From assembly GCA_937915745.1 (NCBI GenBank), contig CALGGJ010000069.1:7357-71356 (forward strand): 64,000 nucleotides of DNA, given 5' to 3'. Shown here piece after piece: positions 8,529 to 17,028 of this stretch. The stretch comes from an uncultured Prevotellaceae bacterium (GTDB lineage: Bacteria; Bacteroidota; Bacteroidia; Bacteroidales; Bacteroidaceae). Every line of letters begins with the position of its first letter. The stretch's first letter is position 1. Under the pieces are notes generated by a model that made no database searches, had not been told where the DNA came from, and worked only from the letters and a program-made list of their open reading frames with translations. A program made the position numbers and the translations under genes.

Positions 8529-10589
8529 ATGAAACACGCCATCACCCTCCTCATAACCATACTCCTGACACAAATAGCCTCGGCACAACGCATCGTAGGC
8601 GAACTTGAAGCCAATACCGACATGGTCATGACCCCAAACGACTCAATCGGTCGGCGCAACGGCACCGACAAAGACAAGAAGTCGGGTGTGCCGGTAGATA
8701 TCAAAGCATGGACCATCGACCCTACCTATGGCAACCGCACCACGGCCCTCGTCGATACCGTGATGCATCAATTCCACAACAAAAACCTTTCAGAAGGCAT
8801 CAACGGACACTACATCCACCTGGGCAACCTCGGCTCGCCACGCATTAATCGCATATTCATGGAACGGCGCGACATAGGAGGCGATTTTATATTCGTCAAC
8901 CCGTTCGACCAATTCTACGTACCCTCCGACCAATTCCTCTATTACAACACCAAGTCGCCATACCTCAACGCCACATACAACTTCTGTGGCTCGAAGACCA
9001 CCGGAGACGACCACGTGAAGGTGATATACACCAACAACGCCGGACGTAAGATTAACTTCGGCGGACTGTTCGACTACATGTACGGACAAGGATACTACGA
9101 TTCACAATCCACATCCTACATGGGTTCGTCGGCATGGGCCTCATACATAGACGACACCTACGACCTCCACCTGCAATACACCCACAACTACATGAAACTC
9201 ACCGAAAACGGAGGCATCACCGACGATACATACATCACACACCCCGAAAACATGGAACGCAGCTATGCATCCAACGACATACCTACATTCCTCGCCAGCA
9301 CATGGGCCAGACAAGAGCACGACATCCTACACCTCAACCACCGATTCAACCTTGGATTCTACCGCACAGAAGGCGACTCAACCGACACACGGTCAGTATT
9401 CGTGCCGGTCACCAGCATATTCCACACACTCGACCTCAGATACATGCGGCGCGCATATATTGCCTACAACACACCGTCGGGCTACCACACACACGACTAC
9501 CTCCCGGCCGACTCGACCAACGACCGCACGAAAAACCTTGCACTGAAAAACATAATAGGCCTCTCGCTGCGCGAAGGATTCAACCGCTACGCACAAGCCG
9601 GCCTCAATGCCTATATCAGCTTCGACCACCAGACATTCGAACTGCCCGACACTCTGCCTACACCACTCTCGGCAACCGCCAGATACACCAGCCGCAACAA
9701 ACAGAGTGAAAACACGATGAGTGTGGGCGGACAGATAATACGCACCCAAGGACATACCCTGCACTACAACATAAATGCCGAAGTAGGACTCACTGGCGCA
9801 CACTCGGGCGACCTCGACCTCAAGGCATCAGGCAACCTCAACACGCCAATACTGGGCGATACGGCAAGGCTCAACATCAATGCCTACATAAGCCGGAAGA
9901 CACCTGCATACTACATACGCCACTACCACTCGCGACATGCATGGTGGGACATCGACCCCGACAAAGAGACACGCACGCGCATCGAGGCTCAACTCTCGTG
10001 GGAGAAAACAAAGACACAACTCACCGTCGGAGCCGAAAACATGAAAAACTACATCTATTTTGCCAACACAGGCACGGCAAATACCACAGGAGCCAACATC
10101 GCATTCAGCAATAACATCAGCCCCATGCAGTGTGGCAGCAACCTGCAAGTACTGAGTGCCAACCTCCGGCAAGACTTCCGTTTCGGAATACTCCACATAG
10201 ACAATGATGTGACCTACCAGCACTCAACCAACACCGACGTACTGCCACTACCTGCAATATCGCTCTACCACAACCTGTATATCAGTTTCACCTATGCACG
10301 TGTGCTCAATATAGAGATTGGAGGCGACATGAAATACTTCACGTCGTACTACGCACCCAGCTATTCACCCGTCGTCAGTCAGTTTATGACACAGCGGCAA
10401 GCCGACCGCATCAAGATTGGCAACTACCCCATCTTCAGCGTATATGCCAACCTCGACCTCAAGCGCACACGATTCTACATACAGTACTACCATGCCAACC
10501 AGTCAGACGGCCGATATTTCTGGGCACCAGGCTATCCGGTCAATCCTAAAGGCATACACATGGGCATCAGTTGGAACTTCTATGATTGA
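8529..10589 (+). CDS. Putative outer-membrane porin (Porin_10-like)
   Basis: 686 residues with a signal peptide (1-19, IASA/QR). The body is rich in alternating aromatic/polar strands such as YTHNYMKL and FYIQYYHAN and ends in WNFYD, as expected for a large beta-barrel whose last strand ends in an aromatic residue. Length and the early segment with VPVDIKAWTIDPTYG fit the Bacteroidota family annotated as putative porin. It is the last gene of the DUF4468 operon. Transported solute unknown. Confidence 0.8.
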   Translation: MKHAITLLITILLTQIASAQRIVGELEANTDMVMTPNDSIGRRNGTDKDKKSGVPVDIKAWTIDPTYGNRTTALVDTVMHQFHNKNLSEGINGHYIHLGNLGSPRINRIFMERRDIGGDFIFVNPFDQFYVPSDQFLYYNTKSPYLNATYNFCGSKTTGDDHVKVIYTNNAGRKINFGGLFDYMYGQGYYDSQSTSYMGSSAWASYIDDTYDLHLQYTHNYMKLTENGGITDDTYITHPENMERSYASNDIPTFLASTWARQEHDILHLNHRFNLGFYRTEGDSTDTRSVFVPVTSIFHTLDLRYMRRAYIAYNTPSGYHTHDYLPADSTNDRTKNLALKNIIGLSLREGFNRYAQAGLNAYISFDHQTFELPDTLPTPLSATARYTSRNKQSENTMSVGGQIIRTQGHTLHYNINAEVGLTGAHSGDLDLKASGNLNTPILGDTARLNINAYISRKTPAYYIRHYHSRHAWWDIDPDKETRTRIEAQLSWEKTKTQLTVGAENMKNYIYFANTGTANTTGANIAFSNNISPMQCGSNLQVLSANLRQDFRFGILHIDNDVTYQHSTNTDVLPLPAISLYHNLYISFTYARVLNIEIGGDMKYFTSYYAPSYSPVVSQFMTQRQADRIKIGNYPIFSVYANLDLKRTRFYIQYYHANQSDGRYFWAPGYPVNPKGIHMGISWNFYD

Positions 10590-10623
10590 AGCCATTTTGC
10601 CCTGCCAGATTTAGGCTCCGTCA

Positions 10624-10648
10624 TTTCCTTCATGCGGCATGAAGGAAA
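10624..10648. repeat. Perfect 11-bp inverted repeat with 3-bp loop
   Basis: TTTCCTTCATG (10624-10634), loop CGG, CATGAAGGAAA (10638-10648), 35 bp after the porin stop. No T-run follows on either strand, so it is not a standard intrinsic terminator; it could be a 3' processing or protection hairpin. Confidence 0.6.
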
Positions 10649-10666
10649 GAAAAACTCCGCAAAAAA

Positions 10667-10698
10667 TTTTCAGCTGTCAAGGTTTTTTCGTACCTTTG
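10667..10698 (+). promoter_or_regulatory. Promoter of the MFS transporter gene
   Basis: TTTT (10667-10670), 20 bp, TACCTTTG (10691-10698). The predicted leader is about 80 nt. Confidence 0.7.
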
Positions 10699-10787
10699 CA
10701 CCCGATTTCTACATAACACCTGTAGTTTCTGCTGGCAGACATTACTCCTCATTTTAGTATTAATATCAACGTAAAAAGATTCTCTTT

Positions 10788-12038
10788 ATGAAGAAACAAG
10801 AAGGAGGAATGTCAACCATACTCACGTTCACCATCCTCTCAATTTCGCTGCTCACCGTCATGGCAGGAGCGGCAGTGGCCCCGGCTCTGGGCATCATACA
10901 CAGCCATTTCAGCACGGCCCCCGACATGCTCATCAAGTTCATCGTCTCGTTGCCGGCATTGTTCATCATCGTTGTCAACCTGCTGTTTCCGCAGGTGTGC
11001 CGCGTGTTGCGCACGCGCACCATTGCCATCATCGGACTTCTCGCCTACGTGGTGTGCGGGTGCGGAGCATTTTTTACCGACGACATCACGAGCCTGCTCA
11101 TCCTGCGAGCCCTGCTGGGAGTCAGTGTAGGCCTTATCATGCCACTATCCACCGGTTTGCTGGCATATTATTTCCCTCCCGAAGCAATGGCCCGGCTCAT
11201 GGGTCTCTCGGCTGCCATGAATCAGGTTGGAGGAGTCGTCGCAACACTCCTGGCAGGCCTGCTGGCTTCGATAGAATGGAACTACGCATTCCTTGTATAT
11301 GCACTGGGGCTGATAGCAATATTGCTGGTTGTGGCATATCTGCCAAACGAGAAACTCACACCGGCACGAGGTTACAGACAGGAGGCCGGCCGTGTGGAGC
11401 CAGGCAGTTGCGGGCACGAGGCACGCACTATTGCACGGCAACAAGGTGCATGGGTTATGCTACGCAGGTTCCATCCATCGGTAGTTGGCATGTTGCTGTG
11501 TATGGCTATATTCTTTGTGTTTGTAAGCAACTTTGCCATAAGCGAAAACTCACGTTTCAGCACCATGACCATCACCTACATCATGGTGGGAGTAGATGTC
11601 GTGGCATTCATCATGGGACTGCTCTTCGGTCATATCATGGGGTGGATGCCACGGCAGATGAAGTATATAGCACCCTCGGCATTTATCGTAGGTTACATGC
11701 TTCTGGCATTCGTGCCCGACACGACATGTGTGCTCATTGGCGGAGCCTTGATAGGTGCCGCCAATGGGGTTGGAATACCATACCTCAACACCATTGCAAG
11801 CATAAAAGGAGGCAAAGAGAGTGTGACGACCGTCATGCCGTTCATCTCGGCCTCGCTTTATCTCGGGCAGTTCCTTTCGCCCATAGTTGTAGGTGCAGTA
11901 AGCCACACTCTGTTCGACGGCAACATACGCGGTCCATATATAGTGGCAGTCATGATGGGTGTCATCTACCTCATGCAGGTGGTGCTTACCCGACACTTCC
12001 AAAGCCTGCCACCTGCGAGTGCGCACTCACAAGGCTGA
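10788..12038 (+). CDS. Major facilitator superfamily transporter
   Basis: 416 residues with about 12 hydrophobic helices. A short cytoplasmic loop after TM2 holds CRVLRTRT; RALLGVSVGLIMP and the central charged loop (about 190-220) are typical MFS features, dividing two six-helix halves. Substrate cannot be told; drug or metabolite efflux is common for this subgroup. It has its own promoter. Oddity: the last seven codons and the stop are supplied by the first copy of the 22-bp palindromic repeat (12017-12094), so its C-terminus probably arose by repeat insertion. A terminator follows at 12150-12176. Confidence 0.85.
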   Translation: MKKQEGGMSTILTFTILSISLLTVMAGAAVAPALGIIHSHFSTAPDMLIKFIVSLPALFIIVVNLLFPQVCRVLRTRTIAIIGLLAYVVCGCGAFFTDDITSLLILRALLGVSVGLIMPLSTGLLAYYFPPEAMARLMGLSAAMNQVGGVVATLLAGLLASIEWNYAFLVYALGLIAILLVVAYLPNEKLTPARGYRQEAGRVEPGSCGHEARTIARQQGAWVMLRRFHPSVVGMLLCMAIFFVFVSNFAISENSRFSTMTITYIMVGVDVVAFIMGLLFGHIMGWMPRQMKYIAPSAFIVGYMLLAFVPDTTCVLIGGALIGAANGVGIPYLNTIASIKGGKESVTTVMPFISASLYLGQFLSPIVVGAVSHTLFDGNIRGPYIVAVMMGVIYLMQVVLTRHFQSLPPASAHSQG

Positions 12039-12094
12039 GACTCCGCAGTCGTGACACCGAGAGTGCGCAGTCGTGACACCGAGAATGCGCACTC
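12017..12094. repeat. 22-bp-period palindromic array, locus A (4 units)
   Basis: Twelve-bp imperfect palindromes of the GAGTGCGCACTC type start at 12017, 12039, 12061 and 12083, each followed by a 10-bp spacer. Spacers 2 and 3 are identical (GTGACACCGA). The first unit lies inside the MFS coding region and contributes its stop codon region. Confidence 0.9.
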
Positions 12095-12149
12095 ACAAGA
12101 CAGTGGCTTACCATCAGGCAAACCTGAAGAACATAATGAGAGGCAGACA

Positions 12150-12176
12150 AAAAAACGATGTTCACATCGTTTTTTT
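12150..12176 (+). terminator. Intrinsic terminator after the MFS gene
   Basis: The A-rich arm AAAAAACGATG, loop TTCA, CATCG and a run of seven T form a canonical rho-independent hairpin, 110 bp after the MFS stop. Confidence 0.85.
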
Positions 12177-12209
12177 GCTTTTCATCACCCCCATTTACAT
12201 AAAAATCAT

Positions 12210-12217
12210 TACCTTTG
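12210..12217 (+). promoter_or_regulatory. -7 box of promoter for the nitroreductase/GPx operon
   Basis: TACCTTTG, 32 bp upstream of the start codon at 12249. The -33 element is not clear. Confidence 0.6.
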
Positions 12218-12248
12218 CATCGTATTGACAACAAAATAATTACTGACC

Positions 12249-13403
12249 ATGAGAAAAGAATTAATTATCGCAGTTGCTATGTTGATGAGCATTGCGTGCA
12301 ACGCCCAAGAGGTGAAACTACCGGCTCCCAACACAGCCCGACAGACGCTGACCCTGATGCAGAGCCTCAAACAACGCAAATCCATGCGCGAATTCAGCCA
12401 GCAGCCACTCTCACAACAAGACCTGAGCGACCTCTTGTGGGCAGCACAGGGTGTGAACCGCGACAACGGCAACCTTACCGCAGCCACCGCCATGAACCGC
12501 CAGGAGGTAAGAGCCTATGTGTTCGACTCGAAAGGCGTGAGCCTATACAACCCCAAGACCAACACACTCACCGAGGTAGTCAGCGGCGACCACCGCGACC
12601 TCATGACCGCCGGACAGGCTTTTGCCCGAACTGCACCGGTGACGATACTGCTCGTGGTGGATTTCCAGAAATTCGGCAGCACAGGCGAACGTGCACAATG
12701 GCTGACAGGCGTTGATGTAGGCATAGTGAGCGAAAACATCTACCTCTTTGCCGCCGCTACCGGCATGAACACCGTGGCACGTGCCATGATGGACGCTCCG
12801 GCTATATCAAAACTGCTGAACCTCACCGACCGACAAGTGCCGGTATTGAATCATCCCGTGGGATATTCACTCTCCAAAACCGAAGCAGTGACACCCGCAG
12901 AAGATAAGACCATATACGACTTCGACGTGAAAAACCAGAAGATGGAAGACGTGAGCCTCTCTGCCTACAAAGGGAAAGTGCTGCTTGTGGTCAACACCGC
13001 AAGCCACTGCGGATTTACACCACAGTATAAGGAACTCGAGGCAATCTACGAGGAACTGCACGACAAAGGTTTCGAGATACTCGACTTCCCCTGCAACCAA
13101 TTCGGGTCACAAGCCCCTGAAAGCGATGCCGACTACCAGGCATTCTGCCAACTCAACTACAGCGTGAAGTTCCCACAGTTCCACAAGATAGACGTGAACG
13201 GCGAAAACGCAATACCACTCTACACCTGGATGAAACAACAGACACCGGCAGTGAGCGGACGCAACGGACAGCAGACAACCGACATACGATGGAACTTCAC
13301 CAAATTCCTCATCGACAAGCAAGGCAACGTAGTGGCACGATTTGAGTCGAACGCCAAGCCACAAGACATCGCACCTGCAATAAAAGAACTGCTTGCCAAA
13401 TAA
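12249..13403 (+). CDS. Exported nitroreductase-glutathione peroxidase fusion
   Basis: 384 residues. N-terminal signal peptide with Cys17 (SIAC), which may be a lipobox. Residues 30-212 are a nitroreductase/SagB-type flavin domain: KQRKSMREF (41-49, FMN phosphate contact), WAAQGVN (64-70), and VGIVSENIYLFAAATGM. Residues 220-384 are a glutathione-peroxidase-like thioredoxin fold: NTASHCGFTPQY (peroxidatic Cys254), FPCNQFG (280-286) and RWNF (347-350), so the Cys-Gln-Trp-Asn tetrad is intact. Known Cys-type enzymes use thioredoxin rather than glutathione. The fusion could couple flavin-held electrons to peroxide reduction; this is inference. First gene of a three-gene run. Confidence 0.88.
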   Translation: MRKELIIAVAMLMSIACNAQEVKLPAPNTARQTLTLMQSLKQRKSMREFSQQPLSQQDLSDLLWAAQGVNRDNGNLTAATAMNRQEVRAYVFDSKGVSLYNPKTNTLTEVVSGDHRDLMTAGQAFARTAPVTILLVVDFQKFGSTGERAQWLTGVDVGIVSENIYLFAAATGMNTVARAMMDAPAISKLLNLTDRQVPVLNHPVGYSLSKTEAVTPAEDKTIYDFDVKNQKMEDVSLSAYKGKVLLVVNTASHCGFTPQYKELEAIYEELHDKGFEILDFPCNQFGSQAPESDADYQAFCQLNYSVKFPQFHKIDVNGENAIPLYTWMKQQTPAVSGRNGQQTTDIRWNFTKFLIDKQGNVVARFESNAKPQDIAPAIKELLAK

Positions 13404-13424
13404 CACACAAAGACCCCGCACAAC

Positions 13425-13838
13425 ATGTACCTGCAAATAGCCGACCGATATATCGACCCACAGACACTTCTTTCGGCCAAGCGCACCATCATATCCATCG
13501 GCCGCCACACCGACGAGGCATACAACACAATAGCCCTCAACGACCCGCAGGCCGACATCTTCCAATGTCAGATAAAACACACGGCCGATGGATGGATCCT
13601 GAACAACGGACAGTGGCGCACCGAATGTCCTAAAGGCATACGCTCAAGACTGCAACATGCCTGCAACATGTGTACCGGCCGGTGCGTGAACACACACACG
13701 GCAAACCCACACTACTCGTGGCGCATACCTCTAATACCCACACTCATCAACGGACACACCATCCAACCCGACGGACAGCCACTCATCGACGGCGATTCAA
13801 TACTGTGCGGACAAACCATCATAAACGTAAGAGGATAG
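13425..13838 (+). CDS. FHA-like protein with a cysteine cluster
   Basis: 137 residues. The pattern ISIGRHTD (23-30), TIALNDPQADIFQCQI (35-50), WILNNG (57-62), LINGH, then PLIDGDSILCG follows the strand order of a forkhead-associated domain. The usual phosphothreonine-binding Ser-x-x-His is replaced by ADIFQC, so canonical phosphopeptide binding is doubtful. An insert carries CNMCTGRC (80-87), which could bind metal. It follows the nitroreductase/GPx gene by 21 bp and precedes a membrane protein by 13 bp. FHA assignment is by eye. Confidence 0.6.
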   Translation: MYLQIADRYIDPQTLLSAKRTIISIGRHTDEAYNTIALNDPQADIFQCQIKHTADGWILNNGQWRTECPKGIRSRLQHACNMCTGRCVNTHTANPHYSWRIPLIPTLINGHTIQPDGQPLIDGDSILCGQTIINVRG

Positions 13839-13851
13839 ACATCAACACTGC

Positions 13852-14121
13852 ATGAAAGAAAAAATCAACCGATGGCTCAGCCACCTGTCGTTCCGTACCG
13901 GTGTAACAGTCTTATTGCTATGCATACCATGCTACATCATATCGTTTGCCCAGATGGCCCTCCCCATGAGTGCAGCCATCAAAAGCGTACTGTGGGTAGT
14001 GTTCTTCGGCCTGGCAAAAACATTCCAGTATGGCGGACTCACCATCCTCGGTGTTGACGGGTGGAAACGTCTGAAACAATTCTTCCGACACAAGAAAGAA
14101 AGAGAGGGAACACCCTACTAA
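13852..14121 (+). CDS. Small membrane protein
   Basis: 89 residues with a basic start, a hydrophobic helix at about 17-36, a second at about 43-66, and a very basic tail (KRLKQFFRHKKERE). Resembles short conserved Bacteroidales inner-membrane proteins of unknown function. Last gene of the 12,249-14,121 run. Confidence 0.65.
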   Translation: MKEKINRWLSHLSFRTGVTVLLLCIPCYIISFAQMALPMSAAIKSVLWVVFFGLAKTFQYGGLTILGVDGWKRLKQFFRHKKEREGTPY

Positions 14122-14175
14122 GGCGCTCCCCCTCTTATGACATTATGTTCTGTTATATGTTACTGAACAGGCGTA

Positions 14176-14709
14176 TCAGAATGCCCAATAGAGTCCGAAG
14201 TCGATAGCGTTGTTGTCAACACCGAAACCAAACTCGTTGTAAGTATCCTTTACAGTCTTGTAACCCAGGTTACCAACGTGTGATACAAGGCTGACCTTAT
14301 CAGAAAGAGTAACCTTGAAACCAGGACGAACACCTACCCAAAATGCAGTAGTGGCATCCGAACCCTTAAGCTTAACTGACTCAAAGCTTACGCCACCGTC
14401 AACAAAGAACGATGCAATACCTGTCTTGGCAAATGTGTAGCGAGCATAAGGATTAACCGAGAATGTAGTAGTGTTATGATCCTTCCGACCAAGTTCGTTA
14501 TTCAGAATGTTGAAACCAAGACCAACGGCTACATCCCAGTTTTCGTTAATGGTGTAACCAACCTCTGGCTTAACAGTAAGTGTAAGCTGGCTGTCGTCAC
14601 TACCTTCAAAGTCCTTCACACCAAATCCAAGGGCACCGCCCATCCATACTTGTGCGTTTGCAGAAAGTGCAGATACTGCAACGAGTGCAGAAAGAATAAT
14701 TTTTTTCAT
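14176..14709 (-). CDS. Outer-membrane beta-barrel protein, OmpA-N-like
   Basis: 177 residues with a signal peptide (1-19, SANA/QV). The mature part has eight amphipathic strand-like segments, for example GYTINENWDVAVGLGFN and RYTFAKTGIASFFVDGG, and ends with the aromatic FGLYWAF typical for barrel insertion. It matches the size of eight-stranded barrels. It has a perfect promoter about 130 bp upstream and a leader that contains a 17-codon basic open frame. Specific function unknown. Confidence 0.82.
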   Translation of the reverse strand: MKKIILSALVAVSALSANAQVWMGGALGFGVKDFEGSDDSQLTLTVKPEVGYTINENWDVAVGLGFNILNNELGRKDHNTTTFSVNPYARYTFAKTGIASFFVDGGVSFESVKLKGSDATTAFWVGVRPGFKVTLSDKVSLVSHVGNLGYKTVKDTYNEFGFGVDNNAIDFGLYWAF

Positions 14710-14776
14710 TTTCTCTTTTGTTTTTAATGTCGCAAATCAATCCTGCCTGCATTGATGTCAAACACACGGGCGGAAA

Positions 14777-14830
14777 TCACCTGCGACTGTTATGCCTACT
14801 CTTTTTACGAGGTTTTCGGCTGTTCCTCAT
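14777..14830 (-). CDS. 17-codon basic leader peptide upstream of the barrel gene (candidate)
   Basis: Minus-strand ATG at 14828-14830 and TGA at 14777-14779. The predicted peptide MRNSRKPRKKSRHNSRR has ten basic residues of 17. It begins about 7 nt after the predicted transcription start and ends 67 nt before the barrel gene. It could be a regulatory leader peptide or chance; there is no homology evidence. Confidence 0.35.
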   Translation of the reverse strand: MRNSRKPRKKSRHNSRR

Positions 14831-14843
14831 TATTAACTCGCCG

Positions 14844-14875
14844 CAAAGGTAAGGAGTTTTTGCTTACCTACCAAA
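14844..14875 (-). promoter_or_regulatory. Promoter of the outer-membrane barrel gene
   Basis: On the minus strand TTTG, 20 bp, TACCTTTG: a full consensus match. The start site near 14,837 gives a long leader of about 128 nt. Confidence 0.8.
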
Positions 14876-15010
14876 TTTTTTAACAATAAAAATACACTTT
14901 CCTTGCATTTTGACTAACAAAGACATCCTTTCAACCATACACAGCACAATATAAGTAGCAAAAAGTAAGTTCAGATAAAAATCCGTGTTCGAATAATTTA
15001 CCATAGTTGG

Positions 15011-16228
15011 TCATGGAATATGTTTCTTCAGTATTTCGCGCACCCGAGGATGCAGAAGGCGACCACCATTTCGGCGGTCGAACATGCCGAAGCACTCAGT
15101 ACCGCGACGTCCTGTCACACCATTATCCCAGACAAACGGAGCTCCGCCATTCTGCCTGACAGCCTGCACCACATAATCAAAATAGTAGGCATACGACTCT
15201 TCGACCACACGCAGCTCGTCGGCATCGCCGGCTGTGTGGAAGTTTGCACCCATCTCGCCAACGATAAACGGTACACCATTCGCCGTAAAAGCATCGTGCA
15301 AATTGCGGTATGTGCCATCGATGGCAGCCTCGTCGTTCTCGCTCTCAGTGCCGTAGGTAATATAAGGTCGGCCCCAAAACCTCACCTTGTCTTGCAGACC
15401 GTAGTTGTAAGGGTCGTAATTATGGACCTCTGCTATCAGGCGTTTATCAACAACATCGGCAGGCAAACGAAACAGTTCAAGTCCAAACTGTCCGTTGCAC
15501 ACATAAGTCTGCACCGCCAGACAACGCCAGCGATTGTTGCCTCCGGTTGAACGTACTGCATCTACAAAAACCTGATTAAAACCGTTCTGAACATCTGCAT
15601 TCTCCTGTGAAGGCCGACCCCAATTGCCAGGTATATGTACCTCGTTGGTGCCTGCAAACACAAGGTGTTGGTCGTAGTTGGCAAACTCTCGCGCTATCTC
15701 TGTCCACAACAATCGCATCTGCTTATATACGTTGGCCGAGTCGGCATACGTAGGATGCGACTCAAGCCACATTTCATGATGAGTGTTTAACACAACATAC
15801 ATATCGTTGGCCAAAGCATAATCCACAACCTCCTTCACGCGTGAAACCCACTGAGGGTCGATACTCAGCGCTGACCCATCATACACAAAATGTGGATACC
15901 ACCTCACCGGCAACCTCAACGAGCGGAAACCCGCAGCATATACCGAGTCGATCAAGGCCTTCGTTGTCACGGGATTACCCCATGATGTCTCGGTCTCTAT
16001 GCCGGCAGGAAAACGATACGTCCCCTCTTGGGAGGTGGTATTAACGGTTCTGCGTGGAGCATTATATGCCTCAAGTGTATTGCCGAGGTTCCACCCCACC
16101 CCCATCTGTTGCACTACTTCCACTGCATCGCTGCGCATACCTTTCGGTGCGCGACGTTGAGACGAAACCGACATGCTGTATGACAAACATACAGCAATTG
16201 TCATAAAAACAAATGCTCTTTTATTCAT
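15011..16228 (-). CDS. Secreted glycoside hydrolase family 5 endoglucanase-like enzyme
   Basis: 405 residues with a signal peptide (about 1-23). GH5 hallmarks in order: GWNLGNTLE (45-53), LRLPVRW (104-110), NTHHE (148-152), GTNEVH (193-198, acid/base Glu196), EVHNYDPYN (267-275) and FIVGEMG (321-327, nucleophile Glu325). All expected residues are present. Known activities are beta-1,4-glucan, xyloglucan or mannan hydrolysis, in the cell envelope or outside. It stands alone with its own promoter, not inside a SusC/SusD locus. Exact substrate not determinable. Confidence 0.9.
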   Translation of the reverse strand: MNKRAFVFMTIAVCLSYSMSVSSQRRAPKGMRSDAVEVVQQMGVGWNLGNTLEAYNAPRRTVNTTSQEGTYRFPAGIETETSWGNPVTTKALIDSVYAAGFRSLRLPVRWYPHFVYDGSALSIDPQWVSRVKEVVDYALANDMYVVLNTHHEMWLESHPTYADSANVYKQMRLLWTEIAREFANYDQHLVFAGTNEVHIPGNWGRPSQENADVQNGFNQVFVDAVRSTGGNNRWRCLAVQTYVCNGQFGLELFRLPADVVDKRLIAEVHNYDPYNYGLQDKVRFWGRPYITYGTESENDEAAIDGTYRNLHDAFTANGVPFIVGEMGANFHTAGDADELRVVEESYAYYFDYVVQAVRQNGGAPFVWDNGVTGRRGTECFGMFDRRNGGRLLHPRVREILKKHIP

Positions 16229-16280
16229 ATATCCTGATTGTTAATCGTCAACCATAACTGTCACGATGTTCATTCGGACA

Positions 16281-16312
16281 CAAAGTTATGGAATAAATTG
16301 TAAGAAGCCAAA
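16281..16312 (-). promoter_or_regulatory. Promoter of the GH5 gene
   Basis: On the minus strand TTTG, 20 bp, TAACTTTG. The leader is about 45 nt. Confidence 0.8.
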
Positions 16313-16360
16313 AGCAAACGTATTTATTTGCAGAAAATATCATATCTTTTCCGTCATTAT

Positions 16361-16910
16361 TTACGAAATCGTCAAATGGTGAGGAAAGAAGGATGTTTTC
16401 AGTAAGCCAAATGAGCAGAGAAGGTTTAGCTCGGCGGAGTCAAAGCTTGCCTGCTCTGTCACGGCGAGACCTGACGGAGCAGCGAGAGCAGAGCAAAGCT
16501 TGATTTGACTCTGCCGAGTCGTGACGGAAGAAGACGAAATCAAAACGTCTGAATTTATTCGCACGTTTGTGCTATGCCCCCTGCTGCCAATCCGGCAACC
16601 TTCCCGCCCAGTCATACCGACGGAGCGAAGCGAAGGAGTGTATCTGACATGTAACTTGAAAATGGTTTCACATGTAGATACGCTCCTACGGTATTTCATA
16701 CCTCCGTCGGTATGACTTCGGGGTGGTACGTTTTCGTTAAGCCGAGAGCAGAGGCCGAGCTTTCTTGGGCTATGCCGAGGCAAAGAAAAGGTCGGATTCG
16801 AATGTCGTTCTCCATAGAAAACCTGTGCTATCTTTCAGCAACCTTCCCGCCCTGTCATACCGACGGAGCGGAGCGAAGGAGTGTATCTGACATGTAACTA
16901 AAACATGGTA
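16361..16910. repeat. Palindromic repeat region (REP/MITE-like), no gene
   Basis: A non-coding stretch of dispersed-repeat sequence. A large hairpin is formed by 14-bp arms 16612-16625 (TCATACCGACGGAG) and 16702-16715, with inner arms 16634-16652 and 16670-16687. About 60 bp of it (16595-16656) recurs as a near-identical direct copy at 16838-16899. A second imperfect hairpin lies at about 16430-16520 (CTCGGCGGAGTCAAAGCTTG pairing with its complement). Open frames here are by-products of the repeats. Confidence 0.8.
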
Positions 16911-16969
16911 CGAAACTTTACATACGAAACTTGTATTATATAATAAGGTTTGTTTTTTTTATGATTATT

Positions 16970-17001
16970 TTTGTAAGGTTGCAGAAAAAGTTGTATCTTT
17001 G
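16970..17001 (+). promoter_or_regulatory. Promoter of the DUF4301-purT operon
   Basis: TTTG (16970-16973), 20 bp, TATCTTTG (16994-17001): full consensus. The start site is near 17,008. Confidence 0.8.
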
Positions 17002-17028
17002 TAGCACAATTCTTACATGACATATAAT

